A DNA stretch of 64,000 nt, from assembly GCA_002427045.1 (NCBI GenBank), contig DIPO01000066.1, forward strand, positions 1 through 64,000. Reading direction: 5' to 3'. Source of the DNA: Firmicutes bacterium UBA5486 (GTDB lineage Bacteria; Bacillota; UBA4882; UBA10575). Below, in pieces: positions 1-8,317 of this stretch (its first letter is position 1; every line of letters begins with the position of its first letter). The translations under genes were made by a program, and so were the position numbers. The notes under the pieces were generated by a model, which saw only the letters and a program-made list of their open reading frames with translations, was not told the origin of the DNA and did not search any database.

Positions 1-2216
1 CCCCACGCTCGTGGGGAATAGATCAATAGCAATAACCCTCACATCTCCACCGCCGGTACACCCCCACGCTCGTGGGGAATAGGATGGTTGATAATATTGT
101 TTGGTATGGTTCGCCGGTACACCCCCACGCTCGTGGGGAATAGGTCTCCTTCCTGAACATCTTCCTGTGTTGCTTCGGTACACCCCCACGCTCGTGGGGA
201 ATAGGCAACCAACATGAGGAATCTATTATTGCCCAGCGGTACACCCCCACGCTCGTGGGGAATAGTACCTGGGCGGTAGAACTCGACCGGAAGACGACGG
301 TACACCCCCACGCTCGTGGGGAATAGTGCTTCGTCCACATTAAATTTTTCACATCTTACGGTACACCCCCACGCTCGTGGGGAATAGTTGATGTGACGTT
401 TTGTATCAAGGTTTATCACCGGTACACCCCCACGCTCGTGGGGAATAGGCTACCAGGCATTATCAAAGCTTGGCGTGCGTCGGTACACCCCCACGCTCGT
501 GGGGAATAGCTGGGCGGGCGGAGCAATAGCGGCAGGGGGAACGGTACACCCCCACGCTCGTGGGGAATAGTCGGCACTACTTTCATGTTATCGCTCCTTG
601 TTCGGTACACCCCCACGCTCGTGGGGAATAGGATACCATGGAACCATGGCCGTACATACTCCTCGGTACACCCCCACGCTCGTGGGGAATAGAAATACTA
701 TCGCGGATTGTTCTCCTTTTACATCGGTACACCCCCACGCTCGTGGGGAATAGCGTTTAACGCTTCCCTGACTATTTCCGCCATACGGTACACCCCCACG
801 CTCGTGGGGAATAGACAAAGGCCGATTAGTAGCAGTCGAGGGCAGACGGTACACCCCCACGCTCGTGGGGAATAGTCGGACTTCAGCACGATGTAATATT
901 CCGCTTCCGGTACACCCCCACGCTCGTGGGGAATAGATATTTTCCAAGGTCTTTATAAGCTTCATAAGCGGTACACCCCCACGCTCGTGGGGAATAGTGT
1001 TGTGGGTCGGCAAACTGAAAGAACCCTTGCGGTACACCCCCACGCTCGTGGGGAATAGGCTGGAACACCGCATTTTGGAAAATGATAGACCGGTACACCC
1101 CCACGCTCGTGGGGAATAGACGATCCTTTTTGGTTTCTTGGGGTGTATATTCGGTACACCCCCACGCTCGTGGGGAATAGGTTAAATCTTCGATCATCTA
1201 GAGTTTCCGTTGCGGTACACCCCCACGCTCGTGGGGAATAGGATTTTTCTGCCCCCGTGTGCAGGCAGGAGAACGGTACACCCCCACGCTCGTGGGGAAT
1301 AGGTCAGTAGGCATATTTCCCTTTGGCTTAGGTGCGGTACACCCCCACGCTCGTGGGGAATAGGGTCTACATCTCCGTAGCACATTGAGCAGGTTCGGTA
1401 CACCCCCACGCTCGTGGGGAATAGTTCTAGGTGTTCGCCTAGCTTGATGCTCTTTGCGGTACACCCCCACGCTCGTGGGGAATAGTAAAGTGTCAAATTA
1501 TTAAGGAACTGGCGTTTCGGTACACCCCCACGCTCGTGGGGAATAGGTGACGGTTAGCTCCGCAGTCTCCCAGCCGTCGGTACACCCCCACGCTCGTGGG
1601 GAATAGAAGGTCTATCTGCAAACCTAAAAGGATCATCCCGGTACACCCCCACGCTCGTGGGGAATAGTCTCAAAAGGAGTCGAAACGCCCAGAAACAGCC
1701 GGTACACCCCCACGCTCGTGGGGAATAGTTCTTTTTCTGCCGGTCGGCTTCTAGTTTAGCCGGTACACCCCCACGCTCGTGGGGAATAGAATGCAGCCTG
1801 AACTTCGCGCCGATGCGATGACGGTACACCCCCACGCTCGTGGGGAATAGGTTCAAGCTTAGCCTTCAATCCGCGGTATGCCCGGTACACCCCCACGCTC
1901 GTGGGGAATAGTACCAGGGCAAACGCTACTGGCTGGAGCACACCGGTACACCCCCACGCTCGTGGGGAATAGGAACAATCAGAGGTTCTTCTTCTTTATT
2001 GGCTCGGTACACCCCCACGCTCGTGGGGAATAGACCCCAAGCGAATACATGAGGAACCCCGGCAACGGTACACCCCCACGCTCGTGGGGAATAGGACGTG
2101 GACTCTCGCCTTGTAAAGTGCGCTTTCGGTACACCCCCACGCTCGTGGGGAATAGATCAGTCTTTCGTAGAACATAAAACCTAGCTTCGGTACACCCCCA
2201 CGCTCGTGGGGAATAG
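1..2216 (-). CRISPR. Type I-E CRISPR array, 36 full repeats plus one cut by the window edge
   Basis: Full 29-bp repeats start at 54 and recur every 61 bp to the last at 2188-2216; a partial repeat (1-21) shows the array continues to the left. All copies look identical. Spacers are 32 bp, except one of 31 bp at 1547-1577. I see 36 spacers and no duplicates. Read on the minus strand, each repeat starts CTATTCCCCACGAGCGTGGGG, a stem-loop, and ends GTGTACCG, the expected 5' crRNA handle of type I-E. This sets transcription leftward, in the same direction as the cas genes, so the leader side is at 2217. Only 10 bp separate the first repeat from the cas2 stop codon. No promoter is obvious in those 10 bp, so the array is either read through from the cas operon or driven from inside cas2. 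Confidence 0.98.
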
Positions 2217-2226
2217 ACTGAAGAAA

Positions 2227-2511
2227 CTATTGATTTTCCGGCACTTGGATTAAAAATAACCCGTCGAAGTCTCTGAGCTGGCGTTTATAATTACCCCATA
2301 ATCTAATTGCAAATCCTTGCTCATTATTTGTATTATGAAAAAGTATACAACCCCCATCTCCAGCTTTCTTACAAACTTTTATCCACAATCTATCACGTAC
2401 CATCGCAGACATCTTACCTACAAAGACTCCTGCTTTTGGTTCCAACATCCATCTAGTGAGTTCTCCACGTAAAGAGGTAGGTACATTCTCCAGAACCATC
2501 ACTACCATTGC
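2227..2511 (-). CDS. cas2: CRISPR-associated endonuclease Cas2, type I-E
   Basis: Cas2 dimers bridge two Cas1 dimers in the spacer-integration complex. From the ATG at 2511 the protein is 94 aa, the same length as E. coli Cas2, and opens MVVMVLENVPTSLRG, close to the E. coli MLVVVTENVPPRLRG. The segment KAGVFVG and the ending DFDGL are also family features. An ATG seven codons upstream (2532) is possible, but GGAGG sits at the right distance only for 2511. It is the last gene of the cas operon. Unusually, a 122-bp gap holding an inverted repeat separates it from cas1, and its stop codon is 10 bp from the array. Its 3' end may therefore double as the CRISPR leader. Confidence 0.95.
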   Translation of the reverse strand, partial: AMVVMVLENVPTSLRGELTRWMLEPKAGVFVGKMSAMVRDRLWIKVCKKAGDGGCILFHNTNNEQGFAIRLWGNYKRQLRDFDGLFLIQVPENQ

Positions 2512-2560
2512 TTTTTCCTCCATGTTAAGCATATTGCTACTGTCTTATATCCTTTACCCA

Positions 2561-2607
2561 ATTTAAGGAATTGCATCAAATTGCATATAAGGTAATTATG
2601 CAATTCC
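2561..2607. repeat. Small inverted-repeat element in the cas1-cas2 gap
   Basis: The arms GGAATTGCAT (2567-2576) and ATGCAATTCC (2598-2607) are perfect reverse complements around a 21-bp AT-rich centre. The outer sequences ATTTAAGGAATTGCAT and AGGTAATTATGCAATTC recur, with one change on the left and two on the right, as the ends of a longer element at 56544-56620. This suggests a small dispersed element rather than a cas-specific signal. There is no T-run after the stem, so I do not call it a terminator. It could weaken or uncouple cas2 expression from cas1. Confidence 0.6.
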
Positions 2608-2633
2608 CTAACTATACTAAAGAAATTAAAAAG

Positions 2634-3572
2634 TTATGTTCCATAGTTTATCCCACCTTCAACCTGTTTTGCTTCCGGATCCCACACTCCTCCGGGTAAT
2701 GCAGCATCCGAATCCATGTCTTTTTCATCAATCTCAGTAATTACTCCCTGAACACTTAGTACATCATCAATATCTTCCGCAATTCGGGCTAAAAGCCTAG
2801 TCTCCTTAAATAGATCCCGGCAAGCCAGCCTAACCTCTCTTTCCAAGCCCCCTGCCTCTCCAATATCGACGGCTGCCTGAAAAGCCGCAGGTATAGTAAT
2901 TTCTGTTTTATACAAATCAGCAATATCGTATACAAAAGATAGCTGTTTTCCGGTATGAATGAAACCTAATCCAGGTGAATAACCTAATGAAACAATAGCA
3001 GCATGACAAATTCCATAAAGACATGAGTTAGCAACAGATAAGGCCTTATTAACGGGATCCGTTTCTGACCAGTTTTTTCGATTATACGAACGTCCCGTCC
3101 ATGGTACTCCAGTCTCTTCTGCTAATCTAGCATAAGTTTCTCTAACTCTAATTCCCTCTTTTCCTCTAATCTGGTTCAGAGATAAACCTTCGGGTATTAC
3201 CTCTTGGAACCTTTTACGATACATCCGCATAACCACTTGTAATCTCAAGTCAGAATTGGCACATAATTTTGCCTGTCTAAGCAACCTCGCAGCACTACGG
3301 GTTTCCCCTAACCCTTGGGCATAAAAACGAACACTATTTTCCCCACACCATACAACCAAACAACCATTTTCAGCTAATGTGCGGATTGCGGCGTGGGTGA
3401 TCCTTGTCCCCGGCCCTAACATTAAAACTGACAATGCTGCACAAGGAACTGGCGTTCGCCCTTCTGCATCCCGAATGGAAATTGATTGCATATCCTGATC
3501 AATCTTACAATGTTCAACATAAAGAAAACTTAATCCATCTCTTAATTTAGGAAGTTCATGTAAATCTTTCAT
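2634..3572 (-). CDS. cas1: CRISPR-associated integrase Cas1, type I-E
   Basis: Cas1 is the metal-dependent integrase that inserts new spacers next to the leader. The 312-aa length fits type I-E Cas1. Recognisable stretches include SISIRDAEGRTPVPCAALS and LMLGPGTRITHAAIRTLAENGC in the N-terminal half, NKALSVANSCLYGICHAAIVSLGYSPGLGFIHTG-like text around residues 175-210 holding the conserved His, and SFVYDIADLYKTE with the acidic active-site residue. The ATG shares one base with the cas6e stop (TGATG) and has AAGGAGG upstream, so translation is coupled. The C-terminal tail after about residue 285 is acidic and low in conservation. Confidence 0.97.
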   Translation of the reverse strand: MKDLHELPKLRDGLSFLYVEHCKIDQDMQSISIRDAEGRTPVPCAALSVLMLGPGTRITHAAIRTLAENGCLVVWCGENSVRFYAQGLGETRSAARLLRQAKLCANSDLRLQVVMRMYRKRFQEVIPEGLSLNQIRGKEGIRVRETYARLAEETGVPWTGRSYNRKNWSETDPVNKALSVANSCLYGICHAAIVSLGYSPGLGFIHTGKQLSFVYDIADLYKTEITIPAAFQAAVDIGEAGGLEREVRLACRDLFKETRLLARIAEDIDDVLSVQGVITEIDEKDMDSDAALPGGVWDPEAKQVEGGINYGT

Positions 3573-4282
3573 CAGTACCTCCTTGGCGAAGCTAAAGATA
3601 GTAAACCAAAACCATAAGCTTTTCCACTACCTATTCCACTAACCAAGGTTTGCATAAATAATTTACTATCAGAGATTCTTAAGTTCCCTTTATAAAGTAT
3701 CGAACCAAATGTAAGTAACTGTTTCTGCTCCCCCTTACCATGATAACCACTAACTTTTCCTTCAGGATTAATCATAAGATCCGGAGTTCCTTCATCAATG
3801 CTAACTGATAGTAGTTCAAAACCACCATCTTTTCCTTTCCGTTGAAGCCAAGCTATCTGCTCAGCATAATCCTTAATAAAAACTCGCCGTCCATTCTTTC
3901 GAACCCCTCGCAAACGTTCTGTCTTTTGAGCTGTTTCAATCTTTCGAGTAGGATTAGCTCTCAAGCAAAAAGATAATATTTGTTCCACTTTAAGACTTTC
4001 ATAAATTGGTTTTACATATTTAGGTCCTTTAATCTCCATACAATAACCCTTAGGGGTATTATTCCACTCCGGTTTAAGCTTTGATTGGGCATATACTATA
4101 ATCCTGCCATATCTACGTTCATTTTCTAGCCGATAAAGCAGTCCCGAATCTTGCCGTGCTTGCCCACCGGGAGAAAATTGAGGAAAAGCCCGTAATAATG
4201 TTCGATGTAGTTCCCGACAATTAGTAACATCACGACGAACTTGCCTATTAGCAGGATTAAGGACTAAACAAGAAAGGTACAT
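3572..4282 (-). CDS. cas6e: CRISPR pre-crRNA endoribonuclease Cas6e (CasE)
   Basis: Cas6e cuts the pre-crRNA at the base of each repeat hairpin, stays on the crRNA 3' handle and is a Cascade subunit. At 236 aa it is slightly longer than the E. coli protein (199 aa). It opens MYLSCLVLNP and ends with GSGKAYGFGLLSLA, the glycine-rich loop typical of Cas6 RAMP proteins. A conserved His lies near residue 27 (ELHRTLLRAFP), the usual catalytic area. It overlaps cas5 by one base (TGATG) upstream and cas1 by one base downstream, with AAGGAGG before its ATG. Confidence 0.95.
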   Translation of the reverse strand: MYLSCLVLNPANRQVRRDVTNCRELHRTLLRAFPQFSPGGQARQDSGLLYRLENERRYGRIIVYAQSKLKPEWNNTPKGYCMEIKGPKYVKPIYESLKVEQILSFCLRANPTRKIETAQKTERLRGVRKNGRRVFIKDYAEQIAWLQRKGKDGGFELLSVSIDEGTPDLMINPEGKVSGYHGKGEQKQLLTFGSILYKGNLRISDSKLFMQTLVSGIGSGKAYGFGLLSLASPRRY

Positions 4283-4977
4283 CAGCTCTCCTCCTTTACT
4301 CCGGGAAATTTAACCCATTGGACAGAAACTCTCCTGTTAGCATATATTCTTGCCGGATTAACCCGAATACAGTCTGAACGTAAGGATTCTCCTTTCAGAT
4401 CTTCAGTTGTGCAACGCAAATAACTAGGCAATTTTTTAATTGTAACTTTTCCATCCCAATCCCATGGATAACAGTACATCAATTCTAAAATAGAATTATA
4501 TCGATCAGTCAATTCTTCAAAAATAGGCCTAGTTGGAAGACAAGATTTTCTACCAAGGTATAGTGGCCATTTGGGGTTTTGTAGTGCTCTTACAGACTGT
4601 TCTAAAATCTTAGCCGGTCCGCTAAATACCGCTAAAAAAGCCGCATCCTGTAAATAGGTCCGGGGAGAAATTATTGTTGATGGATCATCTTCTCTACCTT
4701 TAAATCCGCCAGCTGCCGTGGGTAAAATTCCTGTAATTGTATGAAAATCCGTCATCGGAATTCCGTGATGTTCTACTCTAATACCTAGAGTGAGTTGCCG
4801 GTCAAGTTCTTCTAAACGGGGATCCTCTCTTTTGTAACCTAAAGCACACCCTAAAAGTCCTATCAAACCTGACTTTGTCGGTTCATCCGCTGAATCTCGT
4901 ACATCCCAGCGTGCTCTTATTCCCCAAGCTTGAAGTGGTCCTTCAAGACGAAGGATGAGTAATGGGGTTTTACTCAT
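4282..4977 (-). CDS. cas5e: Cascade subunit Cas5e (CasD)
   Basis: Cas5e binds the 5' handle of the crRNA at the foot of the Cascade backbone. The protein opens MSKTPLLILRLEGPLQAWG, an almost canonical Cas5e N-terminus, followed by PTKSGLIGLLGCALGYKRED and LGRKSCLPTRPIF, both family hallmarks. A GTG three codons upstream (4986) is an alternative start. I prefer the ATG at 4977, because it matches family N-termini, although neither has a strong ribosome site. The start lies inside the last codons of cas7 (8-bp overlap), which points to translational coupling. Length 231 aa is normal. Confidence 0.95.
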   Translation of the reverse strand: MSKTPLLILRLEGPLQAWGIRARWDVRDSADEPTKSGLIGLLGCALGYKREDPRLEELDRQLTLGIRVEHHGIPMTDFHTITGILPTAAGGFKGREDDPSTIISPRTYLQDAAFLAVFSGPAKILEQSVRALQNPKWPLYLGRKSCLPTRPIFEELTDRYNSILELMYCYPWDWDGKVTIKKLPSYLRCTTEDLKGESLRSDCIRVNPARIYANRRVSVQWVKFPGVKEES

Positions 4978-6166
4978 GATCTTCACTCGTTTCGAGTATT
5001 ATTTGTAAATTATTAAATAAATCATCAGTTGTTTCACAGTCCTTAACATCATTCATTTCAATATCCCGAGTATTAAACCATAAACGTTCAATTGATTCCA
5101 GATTATACTTTTTGTTTAATTTTTCTGCATATTGAATGAATTTATCCATGCTGTCTTCAAGTAAGTCTTTATCTCTATAAGCCTTAGCTGGTTTAATAAA
5201 AGCATTAGCATAACTAACCGGAGCCTTCACTGATCTCACTTCAACTAAAATTGCTTCGGGTAGTTGATGTGCAGCAAAAGAATTTTGTTTACCGGACGGA
5301 TTAGTAAAGATAGCTGCTTTCAAAAATGCTTTTACAGCTTTAATAGCAATCAATCTTGCTTCTGAATATGCATCTTCGTATTCCTTTTTTTCCTGATTTG
5401 TCATTTGTTTTAGTTTAGGTCCTGCCATATTTGCCACCAAGCCATCAAAATCTAAAGAAAAATACTTATAAAAGCAAGCAGAATTAAACTCTACATCTCC
5501 AATCATTCCTGCACCGGTATCCTCGCCTCCGGCTTCGCTTTCTTGAAGATCATCCACTGCCGTAAAATAATCAAATTCATGATCCATTTTATTGGTTGAA
5601 ATAGCATGAGCAACTTGCATAGCAGCTTCTACATCACGGAAAGCCTCAGACGTTGTCATCCTACCAAAAAGTGCAATATCCAAAGTTATCGGCCGCCAGC
5701 CTTTTAGTGTTGCTTTACTTTGTAACTCTTTTGCCTTAAGATTTTTTAGTTCTTCAGCACTTGCGGTATTTTTTACTACTTCATACATAACCTCTGCTAC
5801 TTTTTGAATATCTTGAGGAGATAAAAATATTACTTGTGCTGTCTTCCCATCCTTCTGTTCTTTCCCTTCTTTATTACCAAAACCCGTAACTTTTTCCGCA
5901 GCAATTTCAGCCAGTTCTTCAGAAACACCTTTATCTAATAAAATAGCTTTTATTTCCTGTGGTAATCTCCTGGTGCGAATACCTAGCAAATCCTCCCCCA
6001 ATTCATCAACAAAAATCGGCGATCGTCTAATACTCCGCTTCAAACACTGACTGGAAATTCGTGCTCTTCGAATACCTCCGAATATACAATCTTTGGGGCT
6101 TCCAGAATCATCACGATTCAAATTAGATGGCGCATGATTTTGTAACATATGAATTTCAATTAACAT
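4970..6166 (-). CDS. cas7e: Cascade backbone subunit Cas7e (CasC/Cse4)
   Basis: Cas7e is the six-copy backbone that wraps the crRNA spacer. The protein is 398 aa and begins MLIEIHMLQNHAPSNLNRDD, then SPKDCIFGGIRRARISSQCLKRSIR, the family's strongest signature (SNLNRDD, RARISSQ.LKR). Near residue 165 it has ALFGRMTTSEAFRDVEAAMQVAHAISTNK, also typical of the family. A ribosome site AAAGGAGG stands 9 bases before the ATG, the strongest in this part of the operon, consistent with the need for many copies. It follows cse2 by 26 bp. It is slightly longer than E. coli CasC (363 aa). Confidence 0.97.
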   Translation of the reverse strand: MLIEIHMLQNHAPSNLNRDDSGSPKDCIFGGIRRARISSQCLKRSIRRSPIFVDELGEDLLGIRTRRLPQEIKAILLDKGVSEELAEIAAEKVTGFGNKEGKEQKDGKTAQVIFLSPQDIQKVAEVMYEVVKNTASAEELKNLKAKELQSKATLKGWRPITLDIALFGRMTTSEAFRDVEAAMQVAHAISTNKMDHEFDYFTAVDDLQESEAGGEDTGAGMIGDVEFNSACFYKYFSLDFDGLVANMAGPKLKQMTNQEKKEYEDAYSEARLIAIKAVKAFLKAAIFTNPSGKQNSFAAHQLPEAILVEVRSVKAPVSYANAFIKPAKAYRDKDLLEDSMDKFIQYAEKLNKKYNLESIERLWFNTRDIEMNDVKDCETTDDLFNNLQIILETSEDHE

Positions 6167-6192
6167 TAAAAGTACCTCCTTTTTTTATAAGT

Positions 6193-6750
6193 TTATTCAT
6201 TGTTTTTGAGGCTCTTTGTTCCATAATAAGAGCGAGCCCATTTCTTTTGTATTCTTTTTTCCGGATAACTCCAATACCGTAAATCTTTTAATAATTCTAA
6301 CCATTCTACTCCTATCTCATGATTCTTAGCTAATTTAACACATTGCCTTAATCTATAGGCCATTTCTCCTCCCCCCGGGCGAAAACCATCAATTAATGAA
6401 AATTCACTATCCAATAAGATCTTCATTCTTCGATCTGTATTTTCTGACTGCGATTTAGTTTTAATGAGTTGCATAGTAGTACCAAAATCTCCTTGATGCG
6501 ATAACTCATTTAAACCAAAAAGTGTTGCTATCAGAAAATAGATTTCTTCATCCTTACAATCTAACAGCCTCGGTGGAAGTATACGGTAAAAAATACTCAT
6601 TGCTCCTCGGGACTCAGCTAATGTAAACCCGGCATTTCTTTTTAAAACAGCTTTTTCCCCACGATTAAGTTTGTATAAGTTTTCAATAAAACTTTCAACT
6701 GTAGCTGAAAACACTTCCTTTTGATTAATTTGATTTGCTACTTCTGCCAT
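6193..6750 (-). CDS. cse2: Cascade small subunit Cse2 (CasB)
   Basis: Cse2 forms the dimeric belly of Cascade and stabilises the R-loop. It is a 185-aa, mostly helical protein. The central stretch SRGAMSIFYRILPP and the later LSHQGDFGTTMQLI and RRMKILLDSEF match the conserved pattern of CasB proteins (a region of basic residues, then an R..LL motif). It has AAAGGAGG before the ATG and overlaps the end of cse1 by 26 bp. Identification rests on position between cse1 and cas7 plus these patterns, since the family is poorly conserved. Confidence 0.92.
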   Translation of the reverse strand: MAEVANQINQKEVFSATVESFIENLYKLNRGEKAVLKRNAGFTLAESRGAMSIFYRILPPRLLDCKDEEIYFLIATLFGLNELSHQGDFGTTMQLIKTKSQSENTDRRMKILLDSEFSLIDGFRPGGGEMAYRLRQCVKLAKNHEIGVEWLELLKDLRYWSYPEKRIQKKWARSYYGTKSLKNNE

Positions 6751-8317
6751 TTTCTAATCCTCCTTTCTCTTTCTGTTTTTTACCACCATATAAAGCAAAC
6801 CATAGCTTTTGCCGAAAAAAATCTCTGGCTATTACTTGTTTACGTAAGAAATCTGCTTTCGAATCAAATGGCCGAATAGCGGTTTCAAATGCTCTTTCCC
6901 CCACTTCTATTAGAGTTTTCTTCCAATCCTCTTTTATCTTCTCTACTTCCATTTGTTCATCATTACTTTGTAATGCCAAAGACTGCAGATACTCTTCTTC
7001 AAATCGCCCCCGTAACATGGGCCAAAAATTATGTTCTGCTAATTGAACTCTGGAACCAAGAGCTTTTTTATTACCTTTTCCTTCTCGGGGGTACATCTTA
7101 CGTAAGGCTTGTCCTAAAAAATATGAAACCCGTTCCGCAAGTTCTAAAGCTTCTTGAACCATACGACCAGCATAATCATTGGAGGATAATCCGGGAGGAA
7201 GCGTAAGTTTCTCATATTGCCATTCAAAAATCTTCATTTTCCCATCAGTTCTTACACCATATACCTCTACTTGTTCTGGGAAGGAAGCAGGAAGAACGTA
7301 TGTTTTCTTCAATTCCATCAACTGTTCCACAACTAATGGACGGTTAAACTGAATCTTTCCTTTTTCACTCTCATAATCAGCTCGCCGAAGTAGCATCAAA
7401 GGACCTAAATCGCGCCACAATTCCCTATCCTGCTTTGGCCGTAATGGTGAAGGGCCCTTATTGGTATAAACATATGACACCTGAGGATCAGTCCATCCAC
7501 CAACGGCTTTAAACCCATAACTAAAGTTTATTTTTCTTACCAATATTGGTGAATATTTTCCAGTATAAGTACAAATACCACCCTCCTCCGGAATTAACCG
7601 TACCCATCGTGGCCGCCAAGTCAAGCCTTCAAGCAGAGAACTACATTTTAGCTCTGCTTTTGGTGTTATTCTTTTTGTTGTACGCCATGCCGGTAATTCA
7701 TCCCCAATTAACCCAGGAATAGGCATTCCGCAACAGTTCAGAACAATTGTTTCAAATAAGTTTTTCCCGAGGACTAATATATACCAAGGGGGATTCCCAT
7801 TTATACTAGGTGAATACCCCGCTCCTCCCGCTGTCATAAATGGAGCAATAGAAAGCAAACCACCGGCACAAACAGCAGGCGAATATGCCTCTTTTTCAAG
7901 ATTGACATGATTAAAATGAGTAGAAAAACTTCCTGAAGGAACATGCTGTAAAACTTCGGCAACTGGCTTTATTTCCAGATCTTCATTTTTTGGCGACTGC
8001 AAAAAAGGGGTGTTTGGATGAAAAAGATCAAAACATCTTTCTCCTACTTTATTTATATACTCATTAATAGCGTTTTTGTTAAAATTCCCCTCCATAAATA
8101 ACTCTTCAATCTGCTCAAGCTCTTTGATCTTGAAAATATCCATAACTAAAGCAATTAAAAAGCGATAAATACTGAATTTGATCAAAAGCGTAGCATCTGC
8201 GAGGCTCACGATCTTATGGGCATTCTCTAATACTTCGATAATTCCCATTTCTTTTACGTTACCATTCTGATCATTAACCAAAATCCAAGGTTCTGTTAGT
8301 AGATTAAAAGAAAACAT
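6725..8317 (-). CDS. cse1: Cascade large subunit Cse1 (CasA/Cas8e)
   Basis: Cse1 reads the PAM and recruits Cas3 after R-loop formation. The protein is 530 aa and starts MFSFNLLTEPWILV, the standard CasA opening. The stretch around residue 100, FDLFHPNTPFLQ, is a family hallmark, and TAGGAGYSPSINGNPPWYILVLG lies in the L1/zinc-finger-like region, although the usual cysteines of that region are not obvious. It begins one base before the cas3 stop ends and overlaps cse2, so it sits in the same polycistron. Confidence 0.95.
   Translation of the reverse strand: MFSFNLLTEPWILVNDQNGNVKEMGIIEVLENAHKIVSLADATLLIKFSIYRFLIALVMDIFKIKELEQIEELFMEGNFNKNAINEYINKVGERCFDLFHPNTPFLQSPKNEDLEIKPVAEVLQHVPSGSFSTHFNHVNLEKEAYSPAVCAGGLLSIAPFMTAGGAGYSPSINGNPPWYILVLGKNLFETIVLNCCGMPIPGLIGDELPAWRTTKRITPKAELKCSSLLEGLTWRPRWVRLIPEEGGICTYTGKYSPILVRKINFSYGFKAVGGWTDPQVSYVYTNKGPSPLRPKQDRELWRDLGPLMLLRRADYESEKGKIQFNRPLVVEQLMELKKTYVLPASFPEQVEVYGVRTDGKMKIFEWQYEKLTLPPGLSSNDYAGRMVQEALELAERVSYFLGQALRKMYPREGKGNKKALGSRVQLAEHNFWPMLRGRFEEEYLQSLALQSNDEQMEVEKIKEDWKKTLIEVGERAFETAIRPFDSKADFLRKQVIARDFFRQKLWFALYGGKKQKEKGGLENGRSSKSN

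Noticed and set aside
23..1941. Many open frames of 60-160 aa across the first 2 kb with repeated YSPRAWGCT, LFPTSVGVYR and IPHERGGVP peptides
   Set aside because: These peptides are translations of the identical CRISPR repeats in three frames; spacing follows the 61-bp array period, so they are not genes.
6735..7206. Plus-strand open frames of 103-105 aa inside cse1
   Set aside because: They lie wholly antisense to a well-supported Cascade gene and have no ribosome site or family resemblance.
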